Shown here one piece after another: positions 33,539-48,500 of a stretch of 64,000 nt of DNA; position 1 is the stretch's first letter; each line of letters opens with the position of its first letter. Both the position numbers and the translations under genes were made by a program. The DNA is from Alligator mississippiensis (taxonomy: Eukaryota; Chordata; Crocodylia; Alligatoridae): assembly GCF_030867095.1 (NCBI RefSeq), contig NC_081829.1:66795181-66859180 (forward strand), given 5' to 3'. A model generated the notes under the pieces. It made no database searches. It saw only the letters and a program-made list of their open reading frames with translations, and was not told the DNA's origin.

Positions 33539-36500
33539 GTAAGTGATATAATTTTCTCCTTCTATTTTTTTAGAGGATGTTCCCAATTATTCATAGTTCT
33601 ATATTTTTTTTAGAGTGACCAGCACTGGATAGCTTAGGGGAGATATCTTTTAAAAAATCCCTTGGTCCAGCATTTTCACTCTGTGTTTCTAGACAGGCAT
33701 ACCAAATTAACTTCACTAGAGTTTATATCACAACAAATACCAACTACAATTGTGCAGAGAGTAGTTATGCCTTGCATATAGTACACCATGAAAAAAGTAC
33801 TGTTTTGGTGCTAGTTAAACAGTCCTAGAATCTTGCCTTTGGAAGTTGCTTTGGAAGCTGGGATTACTGAATACTATCGCCAGCTCTGCCACTTACTATG
33901 AGACTACTGACATGGCACCTAAAGTATGAAATCAATAGGAGTTCTTCTATGCTTATCAGCAAACAGTGTTTTAAGCCATAAACCAAAGGATTGAGAAGGG
34001 AATCTGCCATAGTGATTTTGGCCTCCTCTGATATGGTTTAACCTTGTAATCTCATTACAGAGATTTTGACCTGTAATCTCATTACAGAGATTTTGAGAAG
34101 GGGATTAAATAATGAACCATAAATTGCCTGTTGCAATTGGCTTAGTAGGGCATTTACACTTTGCCAGAAAGATTTTAACTGCCAAACAGACATATTTTCC
34201 TAACAGAGTTCTTGGACAGCATTTTCCAGTCTAAAGTTAATTAAACTCTTCCCATGTACCAACAACACGGCTTCTCAGCTAAGCAGAGACTTCTCTTCTA
34301 GAAAGGAGGATTCCTACTATGCAACTATTCTGCCTATTATGCTGTTCTCTGAATTGTTTCTTAATTCCTCCTAGGGAAAGCAGGAGCTCTGTAAATATGT
34401 TAGGCTGAGTAATCAGTCATTTTACGATCACCTGTTGTCTCAGCTCATGTAGTTTTGCAATCATTTTAAGGAAGCCTCCTCAATCATAGTCCCTTAAAGA
34501 TACACTTCCTAGTATCTGGGGCAAATAGTTCTTCCTTCTTTTCTCAGGAGGAGAGCTATGATTAGCTTCTGCACACATACTACCTAATTAAAATGGTATC
34601 TTTACATTGAAGAGAAAGTTTTTTAACAGTAGTTTAGGTGTGTCTTTTAAAAGAAACAGGCTACTAAGCATCTCATAGTATTAGTGACTACCTTGATGAT
34701 AGAGTTTATCAGCATATACTCCACACATGCAGCTATGATGGCATTACTTGAGATTAAGATTAGATTGAAAAAATGCTGACAATAGGGATTTTTCAGCCCA
34801 TCCTGTCCTGACCCCTGAGTTATAACGTTTGTCAGGTCTTGGCCAAAGAGGGGGGGGCATAGTCCTGGCTATATGCTATAGTGATTATTAGGTGACAGTT
34901 TCCAGAACCTGTAAATTAGAACACCAAGCATTTGAACGAGAGGCCCGCAGCTTCACAGAACAGTTGAGTGCAAAAGTGCCAGACCTTCTTCTTTCTGGCT
35001 GTCCTCAGATTTTACACTGAGGAGCAGTTTGCCTAAACCTGTCAACTGGGATAGCTTTCCCTCCACAGGGATCCTTGCCTAACAACTCAGACAATGTGAA
35101 AAATAGATTTATTTAACCAGGCCTTCATTTGGCTTCCTGCAGAGTGAAATTGTTAGGTATCATGGATACCCTGCTGAGGAGCATGAAGTTGTGACTGAAG
35201 ATGGTTATATCCTTAGTATTAACAGAATTCCTGGTGGAAAGAACAGTGGGAACAAAGGTAAGATTTTTGTCTGAAGAAAGAAAGCTTTGATGGGATGAAT
35301 TTGGGCTTGCACTTACGTATGCACAGCTTCAAATATCTAGGGATCTACTTCAATTGCTGATTCTCGGATTTCATGGAAACCACAAAATCTGGGATTGTCC
35401 ATAAAATCCATGAAATTAAAAAAAAACAAAAAACAAAAAAGAAAACGCTGGGAGCTAGCGGAACTTGCTGCTGGGAGGGAAAGGCGCTGGCTTGCAAGGC
35501 AGCATGAAGGGCAGCCAGCAGTCTAGATAGTGGCTGGCCCCTCAACCCCAACTGTTCCCCTCACCTCCATCAGGGACTCTCCATCAGTCAGTGCCGAGGG
35601 GTGGGTTTCAGCAGTATGACCACAGAATGCGAATTTTATGTTGTGATCAACCCACAAAAATTGTTAAGTCACCATGAAATTTAGGTAGATGCCTACATCT
35701 ATCACATATTTTCATTCACACCTGAATTTTGATTCCTTACTGAATCCTAAAAACAGGTAAGGTTGGCCTGGTTCCATAGTTTCTTGGAATCATTTTTTGC
35801 ATTTCTAATTCTTGCTTTGATGTAGCATGACTTGCCATCAACTGAAGTCTTCACTTCTTCTTAAAAATGTTGCATCACATGTAAGAGGGAAGGATTTCTT
35901 AGGGGGATATCTTTTTTTGGACCATCTGTGTAGTTGGGATAGAGGTCACAAGCTTTCAAATGCAAGACATCCTTCATCAGGTCAGGTCAGCTGCCATGGA
36001 CTTGGGATTGCACATATGAAAGCAGACTTCTTCTGTGAAGGGCAACAGGGCAGAGTGTTAAATTCAGAAGAGTAAGACTTCATGTTTGAGGGGGGAGGTA
36101 TGTAGCAGGGTGGCCAACTCCCTTAAGAGAAAGCAACTAGCTACAAAATTAAAAACCCCAGCAGCCAGAACAAGGCAGGGTGTGAAGGAGAAGCAACAAA
36201 GGCAGGAAACCTCAGAGCTAGGAGGACAAACCTGGGAACAAAGACTGAAGCTATACTGTAGTTATTGCTCAATGCCAAAAAAATCTTCTTCCTTTCCAGG
36301 AAAAAGGCCGGTGGTGTTTTTGCAGCACCCTCTCCTAGGAGATGCAACCCACTGGATTTCTAACCTGCCTAATAACAGCTTGGGCTTCATCCTAGCAGAT
36401 GCTGGCTATGATGTTTGGTTAGGAAACAGTAGAGGGAACACCTGGTCTTCAAAGCACAAGACTCTTAAACCCAGCCAGAAAGAGTTCTGGAGGTTCAGGT

Positions 36501-39500
36501 ACACTGAATGACTGAAATTTTGAAAATGGCCATTTCTGAGAAATTAATAATAATAGCAGGATGGGGGAACCTCTCACTTTCAGTTTTCTAGTTAACTGCT
36601 ACCCAGACTGGTATTGACTGAAGGATGGAAGTGGCCTACAGAAATAGGGGGATGAAAGCCTCAGTGGAAGGGTTACTCACTGAGGCTGGAATCTGGTAAG
36701 GGATTATGGGAGTGTTACATTTTGATTGGGCTTGTGGTTAAGGCTAAATATAGATAGTGAAAAGCCTGAGGCTGAACAGATTCCATCTTTGCAGGTTTCT
36801 CTCATTTGCATAGATTGAACCAATAAGCAAGTGAACTGATGTTCACTTTTCAAACAGAAAAGGCAGCCAGACCCTGGCAGTGGCCCATACCTATAGCTGT
36901 GGGGTGCTGGAGCATGCTTCCCAGCCTGCTGGCCACTGTGGAGAACTGGGAGCCCTCTGATTCCCCAAGCCATTCCCCTTCTTCAGCTTCCTGGCCAGCT
37001 GAGCAAAGGGTGGGAGGAAAGAACCCATCCTGCCAGCCCAGCACCAGACCCCCAGCCAGGAGCAGCCTGGGAAGTAAGGAAGGGGAAGGTGGAATTGGGG
37101 GGTTTACCTGGGAGTGGGGCTAGAGTCTCCTAGCCATGCCCCTTCTCAGCCTCCCAGCAGGGGAGGAAAGCCTACGCTTGGGCTTGGCTCCGACCCCTGA
37201 GCCAGGAGTCATGCACCCTTCTCAGCCTATGGCTGCCTGAGAGGAGGGGGGAAAGGGAAGCCACAGTAGGACACTTGGCTCCCATTCCAAAGCTGAGAGC
37301 AGGGCTGTTGTCCCCTAGTCTCAGCCTCCAGCTGGTTGGGTGAGGGGGAAGAAAGCTTCTATAGGGGCTTGGCTCCTCACTCAGAGTTGGGAGCCAGAAA
37401 CCATGCCCACTCCTCAGCCTCCAGGCTGGATGTGGGGGAACTTGCAATAGGGCTTGGTTCCTCCCCACAGAGCTGGGTGCTAGAGTCCTCTAGCCATGCC
37501 CCCAAGAGCTGAGAGCCAGGAGCCATGTCCCCTACTCAGGGGGCTGGCTGAGGGGGGTAGGGGGAAGAAGCCCAGAAAAGGGCTTGGCTCTGCCTCCAGA
37601 GCAAGGAGCCATACCCCTTCCCAGCCTTCAAACCAGCTGAGGACAGGGGGATGGAGAAGCCGACAGCAGAGTCTTGGCTCTGGCTCCAGAGCCAGGAGGC
37701 ATGCCCCCTGCTTGGCGGGCCTGGAGGAAGAGAAGAGGGTGTGGCTAGGGGTCTTCATCCCAGCTCAGGGCTCTGGGAGGATGAAGCCAAGCCCCGGTGC
37801 AAGCTGCTCCCTCCTCCTAACCAGCTGGATGGCTGAGAACGGGGCTCACAGCTGTGGCGCAGGGCCAAGCCCTAATACACAGCCAACTGAAGGCTGAGAA
37901 GGGGGTGTGGCTCCTGACTCTGGGGGCGGAGGCAAGCCTAGGTGCAGGCTTCTCTCTCCCCGTCCCTCACCCTCAGCCAGCCCAGAGTCTGAGTAGGGGG
38001 CGTGGCTCTCAGCTCCCCCTCCCCAGGCCAGCAGCACACAGCTGGAGGGTCTTGTTCCTTCCTCCCACACCCTCTGTCCAGCAGAACCCAGCTGGGGGTC
38101 TGGTGCTGGGCCACTGGGGTGGGTTTCTCCCCTCCACCCCCTTATCAGCCACCTGGAGGAGTGGCAGTGTTCCAGGTAGGGAGCACAGGGGTAGGACAAA
38201 CCCTGATCACTGGAGGAGATAGCACAGCCCAGGGCTGCAAATCATCTTGGGATGCTGAGGGACTATGAGTTAACTCAAACCAGGAGGGGATCTGGGACAG
38301 AAGGTACAGAAACTGGTTTGACCTAAATCAGTTAAATCTCATACTACATCCAATCAGGTTTATTTTAAACCAGTTTCAGCCATTTTGAAAGCAGTTTAAG
38401 TGCACTGAACATCTGTTCTGTTACAGGTTTAAACCAGTTTCTGATCATTTAAACTGGTTTATATGCAACTTCTGTCCCCAGCCCAGGATAAGATTAATTG
38501 ATCAGTAAGACCATACCAGTCACAGCTTTATAAGGATACATAATAGCAAAGACTTATTGGTACTAATAAAGACAATGCTTATGCAGCCTGGGATTCAGGA
38601 AGAACAGATCTGCTGGCCAGGTATCTCTGCTTTCCTGGGGACTCTTGCTGAGTTGTTTGTTTGTTTGTTAGTTTTGCTGAGCTTTGAGAAAGGTCTGTTT
38701 GTTGCTTGCTCCAAGCTCACTATTTATAGATGGTTTATTTATAGATGGTTAATTTTTTTTGTTCACTGGAACTTTGGAACTTGATGGAAACAAATATTAG
38801 TGGCCCTGGGAAAGGGGTCAAGGGATCAATTTAGCTAAAACTTTGTTTTTAGGTGTCTGGGCCCAGTCTGTTAATCATCTGGTAATCATTACTTTATTCA
38901 AGATCTTGTTAATCAATTGAAATATATATTTTTGAGGTAGCAGAAGGACAGATTTATTATCTTCTTTATCTCTTGGCTTTTGACCTTTGTTCAGTTATTT
39001 ACTAACTGGCCTGTAGCCTCTCAAGGCTGTTTTGCTCTTTCTATTCTCAAGGCTGCCTTTGTGTCTATAACCATTTAAACATGTTAGCAAAAAATATATA
39101 TTATAGCAAAATGACTATTAATACATTTGGTGACCTTAGTTATTAATGTTTTAGGATGCAATTGTAATACAGAGTGTTTATGATACATGCCCTTGGCTTG
39201 TGGTTCAGTCATATTTCTCCAGCTTTGATTTAGGTTCCCTGAACATTGCCATGCCTGACATCCACACTTTCCCTGCAGTTTGGTTATGCTTGGATTTCCT
39301 TGCAGTTTGGTTATGCTTTAGATAGCATATGTTTGATTCAAGTTAGAGTGCTGTTTGTCATCCATAGCTCATGCTGCACTGGCCTATGCATGGGTACAGG
39401 AGGAAAGGAGGGTTGTGGATAAATGGAAGGGGTATGGCAGAGAGAAGTAATGGAGGTGTGAAAGGGAGTAAAAAGCACAATGGACAGGGATGGTGAGGTT

Positions 39501-42500
39501 GAAAAACTGAAAGGCTACAGCAATAGGAGATGGAGAGAATGAAGTGAGATGGTCAGTCCATGCCAGTGCAGCAAATGAGGAAGAAAGCTCCCTAGAGCTC
39601 AATTATCAGAGACAAGTGAAGGATGCTGTGCTGAAACTGAAAGCTCTGTCACTCTCAGCAGTGTCCAAATATTGAATACGCCCAGAGACAGAACTGCAGA
39701 TCAAGGCTGATCCACCCCTACCAGTCATGTTGCTAATATGCCACAGTATAGGGAAGACCCCTATTTATAGCTAGTAGCCTTTAGGAGCTCTATCTAGAGA
39801 TCTTGTGTCTCACTATACCACTGGGTACAGCACATACACATGCTAAACATTTGAAACACACTAGCGGTGCTTGCTCTTTGAAGGGAGGCAAAGGGCCCAT
39901 GACTTGACATAATGACTAACCAGTCCCTGTTTCACATAACTAAGGAATCTGTGTGCTATCGTGGCCAATTGTATTAGAATTTATTCACATAAGTTTTTTG
40001 GGTTTTCTCCCTATAGTTTTGATGAGATGGGTAAATATGATCTTCCAGCAGCAGTATACTTTATCCTGGAAAAAACTGGACAGAAGCAGCTCTATTATGT
40101 TGGCTATTCAGAAGGGACAGCTATAGGTATGCTAAAGTGGAAGTTAGACTAGTGTGTGCATTATCTTTTAGTGATATATGGAGGTCTTTGTCATTGCCTA
40201 TTATTATTCTTAAAATCTCATGATTGTAAGCCAGCCTCCTGATTTTTAAGAGGTTTGAAGAACATACTTTTGATGCTTTTATGGGGAAATGCTGCTACTT
40301 TAAAATAAATTGACAGCCACTATCAATCTTATCAAACTTCTTACCACCCATGGAGGGAATATCGTAAGTTATCAAGGAACTTATCTCATTTTTATCTTGA
40401 TATTTGAATGCCTTTTGAGTTTAAGTCAGTGCTTTATTAGTTTTGTATGTGAATATTTGTTGTGTTATATGGTCTGAATTAGTCTAGAAGAAAATTATAT
40501 TCTGTTCCTCAGTCCAAACCTCAAAAATATATATACTATTTTTTACATGGCTGTAAAGTTCTAGTGGTCTTTGGAAACTAAGCAGCATAAAACCCCCAAA
40601 ATAGCACACTGGATTTGGGAATCTCTAAGGAAAAAATTCAGAAGGCACCAAAAATCTAAGTTAAAAGAAACTTCCAATGAATTCAAGAGGTAAGGACTGT
40701 TTTGTTAATGTCTTTTATTGGACTAATTCCTAAATTTATAATAGTCCAATATTGCTCGGACCTTCACAGCCACAACTTCACTCCAACTCTTCTGTCTCAA
40801 CAAAGTGATTTGAAAATATAAAGTAATTTGTTTAGTTTTGGCCATCAGAATCCAACTGAACAGCATCCCTGGAATTTAATTTTTTTCAAGTGTAATCTGA
40901 ATTGTGATTTTGAATGAACATTTGATTTTCATACAATGTGTAGCATTTGAACAAACCAGGGATCTTTCAGATTCAGCTTTGCTATGTTAAGAGATCTTTT
41001 GTATCTTCTCAGGTTTTACAGCATTTTCAACTAATCCAGAGTTGGCTCAAAAAATCAAAGTCTTTTTTGCATTGGGTCCAGTAGCCACAATTACCTATGC
41101 GACCGGCCCCCTGATAAAGGTTGGAACTTTTCCTGAATCCTTGATCAAGGTATGTTATTCCTTCACTCCAACAGCCAGACTCCCAGTTCTGACTGCACCT
41201 GCTTTGCCTCTACCTGAATGGACAGCTAAGGATTTGTCTAACATAGGGGGGTCCTTGAGCAGTACAAGGCTATTGAATGCTTCTTACACTTATCCTAGTC
41301 TGGAGGCTGGCCAGGCATGGGTTGGATTGTCAATAGCTAATGACTCTGGGATAAACTCAAAAAGGTTAAGAATGTATCCCTCAGATATTTAGTTATTCAA
41401 ATATTTCTTTTCAGTTTGGAGCCTTGCTGTAATAGTTTGAATGATGTAAGCAGGCGAGGCTATAGGAGTGTTTTGCTTTCTGTTTCTGCACTGGTTTAAC
41501 TTCAGAAGGATCTGTCTGGAAAGCAGGAAGGAAGGAAAAGAACAGCTCAAGAGAGCCGTCACTTAGCAAATACTCCTTTTAGAGTTGTCAAGGGACAGTG
41601 CCAGAACTAAAACACTTATACTGAAAGGGATTTCAGAGGCATCACTACTATAGTGCTCTTCAGAATTTCCTGGAAGTGCCCTCTCTGGTTCCATAGGTTA
41701 GCTGAGTTTTGTGCAATTAGGTGTTACATATAAAAATGAGGGCTGTGAGAAGCTTCGGTCCCTGATTCAATTCGGTGGTGATTCGGCCCAATTAGGTGGC
41801 TGACTCTCTGAATCTGAATTGAATCATAGGACCCTTTACTCTCTCCGAATCAATCTGGAGAGATTCAGACAGATTCGGTAATTCAGAGGTAGATACAGCT
41901 TTGAGAGTTTGTTTTTTTTTACATACCTCTAGATAGCAGGGGCTTTGAACGCTGCAATGCTGAGGCAGATGCAGCATCCCACAGAAGCACGGGGGGTTCA
42001 CCAGCATGTTTGGCAGCAGACCCAGAAGTGGACCAGAAGGACTTCCAGGTCCACCAGGGAGCATGCTGGTCCCCCCCTCGTCCCCCCCCCCCCCTGTGGT
42101 CCCCTGGCTTGGCAAATGGTACCCTTCTGAGTCTGGGTTCTTCCGGTCCACTTCTGGGTTTGCTGCTGAGCATGCTGGAGAGCCCTCCTCACTGCTGTGG
42201 GATGCTCCATCCGCCCCAGCATCGCAACGATCACGAGCCGTGCTGCTACCTCAAGGTATGTAAAAAGAACTTTTAAAGGTGTGCCTGTGTCCGAATTGCT
42301 GATTCGCTGAATCAGCATCAAATCTTCAGCTTCAGATTCGGATGAATTGAATCGGGGACAGTGATCCGAATCAACAGATTGAATTACTGTCTCTGATTCG
42401 GGCCAAATCCAAATCAAATAGGGCCCATTTCGCACACCCCTAATGAAGATTAAAGGGTATTCTCCTCAACATGCTGTGCTTGGTCTTTAAGTACAAAATA

Positions 42501-45500
42501 CATTCTCTGAGAATTTACATATAAATCTATTTCTGAGGAAAAATATTTTAAAATACTACTTTAATAAATACAATATTTGTGTAACAATTGGTAATTTATG
42601 GTAATATACTGTAATATAGAAAACAAATAAAGGGATTCAATAATTTACCAGGCACAAATGTTATGAATGCTGAGTGGCTTCAGCACACTGTAAGACTTTA
42701 AAACATACTTTTCAAAATTAGTTTTAATGTGAGACTGTGATCACTATTGAGCATTACTTGTGCCCATTCCACGGTGGCAGAACAGGACAAAGTTTGGTGT
42801 TCTAGTTATACATTTCCCCACCTTAACAAAAGCTGAGTTTCACCTGAGCCTTGGTATCATTGGATCACTGCAGCATCCCTAAAACTTTGTTGCCAAAAGC
42901 TATGAATGCATATCTTCTATTGACTTTTAATTTAAGTTTGTCCTGGAAATTCTGTATAGAAATTAACTGCATCATTAGGGTAGAGTAAGGCATCTTGTTT
43001 TCTAGAAAAATTGCTAACTTATGATAATACTGAAGTATGGCCAAAGTATGCCGGTCTGTTGCTCTTTGACTGACTTCTTTTATTAACTTAGAGAAGATGT
43101 TTCATGGTATTACTCAAAGTATGACAAGTCTTAGTGTTAATGGAAAAGATTGCATGTATTCTCTAATGAGAGCCAGAACCCACTGAAATATTTTATTGCC
43201 AGGAAAATAGGAAGATGGTTTCTGCCATGAGTATCACTTGGTAATATAAAGAAGATAGTATAGCTGTGAGTTTGTGGAAATACTACAACTAAAGAATAAA
43301 AGAATAGCAAACTGATCTATGAACCTTTGAAATTTTTTATCTCACATTAGTGATTTTCTTATATGAAATGAGTTTATTATTGTACTCTACTGTTGTAAAA
43401 ATAAAACAATGAGGATTTTTTCCAGTTCTTCTTTGGTAACAAGGGAACTTTTCAACAATATGAACTTCTGAAGAAGCCTGTTACAAACCTGTGTACACAC
43501 TTGAGTAAATTCTGTACCTCAGTCCTATCTTTTGTGGGTGGCTGTACTATGGCAAATCTAAATATGGTAAGTATGAAACAGAGTATTTAAAGCAATAAAA
43601 CTACAGTAATTTCTGAGATACACAATGTCTAGATACATTATTTATAGACAACTATTTTTGTCTGCAGAAATACATAAGGTAAAGTTTGGTTTAGTTCATC
43701 GGTATTCTGGAGGAATAAGATCCTCCTGCTGGCTTTGACCAACATCAGATTAGATTATAACTAAGGATAGGATCATCCATATTCTGGGCCCAAACCTTGG
43801 TTAGTATGGCTCCATATTGCACAAATGTTTTGAGAAATTGTCCCTTTCTGACCTGAGCAGTTAGCCAAATCTGTTCTCTTATAGGGGTTGATTCCATTCG
43901 GAGGAAACATTAATACTGGAATCAGATTTCTGCTTATTTACAGAGTACATCTAGTTTCTTGAATACAGTGCAAATCAAACAATAAAAGGAACATGATTCC
44001 TTTCTTCGCGGTTCCAGAATAGAGTCTCTAGATGTTCTCTTTGAAGACATTTGCCAAGAACACAATTCCAATAGTTTCTTTCAGACTGTGTTACCCTGTT
44101 TTTCTGGTCCCTCACATTTGCGCCAGTAATGTTTCTTACTGCTATACCAGCTCTCTTTCTCAGTCTAACTCATACATGCACAACTGAGCTCACCTAGCAA
44201 AATTTCCCATATTTACCCAAATGCAAAATGCGTTTGAATTGAAGACAACCCCCTTCACCCCCCACCTCCAGTAATTATACTTAGATGGCAAATTATAAAA
44301 TTGTTACAATTCTCCATGTATAGAACTTAAGATCATACTAAATATGTACCCCCAACTGCTGTGGTGAGAAAGCAGGAGCAGAAGGATTTGAGGGGCAGTC
44401 CCCCCTTTCTCCCCTATCCCTTGTCTCCCTGTGCCTGTTCCCATTGCTGCCTGTCCCCTGCCACGTGCCCTTTTGCTGTCTCTGTGGCCTCCATGCCTGT
44501 GCCTGCCCCTGCACCTTGACCCTTGTGTCTGCCATGCCACTCCCTGCCTTCCTCACAAGTGGCTGAATGAAGCCCCAGGTCTGAGTACTCCATATCCAAC
44601 CACAAGTTATTGAAAAACCACCTCTAGCTTGGGTAACCTTGTGCATCTCTGAATCTAACTCAAAGATGTTATGCATATGCCAAAGGAAAGTTTGTTTTCA
44701 CCTAAAAATCTTGGCCTATATTGTGCCATGGATCCTAAGGCAAGCTATATTGACTTTTTGCTATTTTGAAATTTTATCTGGATCTAAGAAAACTCCTCTG
44801 AAAAACTTTGCTTGTTTCTTTTTTCAAGTGGTCCATATAGGCCAGAATATTCTTTTTACTCAAAAATATTGTTACAAAATAAGCCTTTATGTGTTATGTC
44901 TTGGAGCTAAAACATTCCATAATAGAAATATAAGAAAAATATCTCTGGAAGCATGTGATATGCATTATAAGTAGCCAGATTAGAAACAGAATAGACTTTT
45001 ATATGGGTGAAGACAAGCAATAAGACGTTTGCTGACTTCATAATGTGACATGCTAACTGACTAACGTGATTCTCAATTCAGGTTGCCAGTTGTAAGGGGA
45101 ATCTGAGTTATTGCCACAAATCACTAAATAGCTGTTCCTAGATATGTACAAATACAATTCTTTTCCTTGGGGAGTGAAAAAAATGGAAAGTAAAATAAAT
45201 CTGAATTTGTGAAATGTTTATATTTATAGGATTGTTTACATGTCCATGAGATTGTGTTTTGGGATAAGGCATGCAGCTGGTTTGAAAACGCTAGTTGTTA
45301 TATTATTTTTTAAATACTACGTGGTGAAACTGTATTTTAGCAGCAAGTCCTTGGATGTCCCCTGGTGGCCAAAATGGCTAACCTATTATTTTGGTAATAT
45401 ATGCATAGGTAGACTGTTTTTAAGAGAATTGCATCCTCAACTTTTTAATCCAGGCCCCCTATATTTTTATTTGAACCTCACTATTAAATGAAATTCCACA

Positions 45501-48500
45501 TTCATGATAATCACTATTTTCCTTTTAGAGTCGCATGGGCATGTATGTAGCACATTCACCTGCTGGAACATCTGTGCAAAACCTACTACATTGGCGTCAG
45601 GTATTAATGACCACTTGAAATAGACCAGTGCCTTAACAGCTGCATATTTTATGCAGGGTAGATAAAACTAATATACTGAAATTAGTCAGTGTTGGAGTGT
45701 GAGAGAGTGTGTGTATGTGTGTAACCCTTTGGTCCAACATATCTTATGTATTAATATGTATGTATCACAAGGAGAGACCAATGTTTGTTAAAGCCTTTGT
45801 TAAGATAATTATAATTTGAAAACTATTGGTGAATTAAAGCATAGTCTCTACAAGTTTAAGATATTAGACAGTTAGTGGAAAATTGCTGAAAAACTAGAAA
45901 AGGCTGAAGGAAGTCCTGATATAGACAAAAAGGCTTTGGGAGCAGTGTGTTAAGCTGAAAAACCTCTTGAGAAACTACATTTGGGATTTGGAATGGCATA
46001 GCCTTTATTTCCTATACTGATATAAAAGATTTAACTGCTTGTCATTTTGCTGAAATACAGAGATTAGTACAAAGTAACGTATATCAGTAAATAGGACTAA
46101 GACAACAATTTCCCATTTTCAAAATGGGCCTCTGCACTTGGGGAGGCTTATGGACAGATTTTCAATAGGACTTAAGTAATAAAATTCAGAACACAGATCC
46201 ATAAATCTTCTAGAATCATGTAAGAGACCTCAGAAAGTCATCTGCTTTAACACCCTGATCAAGGCATGATCACCCCTGTCTAAATGATACCACAAAAATG
46301 TTTGTCTAACTTTTTTATTCAAACATCCAGTGGTCATGATTCCCGCAATCTCCCAAGCTGATCTGTTCAAGCATTTATCTATTTTCAGAGCTAGAATTAT
46401 TTTCCCTGTTATATACTTTAACTCTGCCTTCTTGCAATTTTAGGCCATTATTTCTTTTTCTGCCCCTTAAGGGCACAGAGAACAGTTGATCACTGTCCTT
46501 TTTAGTATCTGAAGACTCATTTCTTCCAACTGCTCCTTGTATGTCATGCTTCTTGAGGCTGGAGGCAATATAGTTAGGATAGAGTTAGATCTATCGTAAC
46601 TATGCACCTGGCCAAATAAAAGATGTCACCTGAAGATATTCTCCACATACTCCCACCCACACCCCGCCATACACACACACATCCCCACCATCATGCAGAC
46701 ACACACATAGGGTGGCCAACAGAGAGGACATTCCTGTTTTCTGCTACTCTGTCCTCTACTGATACGAAATCTGACACCTTTATGTCCTCTATTTTTCTCT
46801 TCAAGAGAAAAAAAGAGAACATAAAGGCGCCCAGTTTCATATCAATAGAGGACAGAGGACAACTGGACTTTCCTCTATGATGGCCACCCTACACACACAC
46901 CATGCACACCCCTGCACCATACATACACACAGACCCAACATACATCCAAACCATACATACCCTCCCACCACACCCCCCCAACTACACCCCCTCACAATAT
47001 AAAAGACTAAGAATTTATTTTTGAGTTATTATGCAATCAACTCTATATACAGTACACAAACACAAATTGTGACAAAATATGTTTTGTAATAAAATTAAAA
47101 TATGTTATAGTAGGTGTTTGACTTCTAGTTTATGATTTGGTTTTTTTTTCTGGTTCTAAGATCGCAACCACTCCCCAAAAAGGAGTCTTTTCAGGGGGCA
47201 AGGGAAGGGACTTCTGGTGGCAAAGGTCAGGGGTTAGGGGTGGGACTTCCAGTCCCAAGATGGCAGCCAGGGAGCAGGGCACCTGTGAAGGGGTGGGACT
47301 ACTGATGTGGCCCTCAACAGCTCATCAAACCTCATTAAGTGGCCTTCCCCCCAAAATAATTGCCCACCCCTGCTCTAACACTACTTAGATACCTAAGTTT
47401 CTGCAAATTAAGGCTTTTAGGCACTTAAACTTCTGATGCTGGACATTAGATTGGGGTGAAAATACCACTTAAAATAATAATTTTAAATATTAATTACTGA
47501 AACAGTGTGTTTGTAAGTAATCACAGCTTCTTGACCTTTAGACTTCCTCTAGGGAGACTAAGCACCTACCTTAGAGCTGCCCTAGAAAGGTATGGGTTGT
47601 AATGCTCAGCATCTGACACGCACATATCTCATTGGGACTGGGTCCCAGCACTACTGGAATTAAATTGTTAAATGATAATCACTGTTATCAATACAGTTTT
47701 TAGTTTGCCAAAATACATTATTATTATTATATGTTGAATAGTTTTAACTGCAAATGAATTAGAATAAATTATTTTTAAGTGATATCTTGTTCTGATGTTT
47801 TTCTAATTTTAATTTTATAACAAGTTACAAATTTTAAAAAAATGAATAGAAGAAAACATGCTGTTTGACTCCAGTTAAACACAGGATGTACTGGAGCTTA
47901 TTCACTCCATCCTCTTGGCTTAGATGATTGAGAAGGGATTCTTGAGGTGCGCACAAGGAACTAATAGAAACCATTACCACATCTTAAGTAGAGCACCTAA
48001 TATGCATTTGATGAGAACCTGTTTCCATCTGCTGTCAGCCAAGTCCAGAATATAGTCAGAAGACAAATATTTCCCCTGCCCTAAACATATATAGTTGCTG
48101 GTAAAACAGTAGGAACTTTAGGTGTGCTCAGAGAAATATTTTGTGCAGTGGACTTAACAGGTGAAAGATACTGCATTCTGCTTTCTATCTCCTAGTATAT
48201 CCAGCTTTTGCTTTGAGTCTAATTACTGATGGTTGTAATTAACAGGTATACTTTGCAAAACAATTCCAAGCTTATGACTATGCATCTAACGTAAAGAATA
48301 TGGAGAAATACAATCAGGTAGGATGATATGCTTTTTGTTGGAAAATGCTGAGGTCTTTGTAAAAAAATAATAAAATAAGGAAACATAAAAACAAAGCACC
48401 AGAGACCTACATTTATAGTAAGATAAAGGAAACATCCTTCAAGACAATGTTTCAGGGTACTTTACAGTAGGGGTGGCCAGCTCACAGTACACATGCTGTG

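Noticed and set aside
36839..38268. Overlapping ORFs of 60-133 codons in intron 4
   Set aside because: All lie in the GC-rich minisatellite of a DNA transposon and have repeat-derived composition.
41157..41392. Open frame continuing past lipase exon 6
   Set aside because: A consensus donor GTATGT lies at 41150 and the family exon length (137) ends there; the extension is intron and shows no family similarity.
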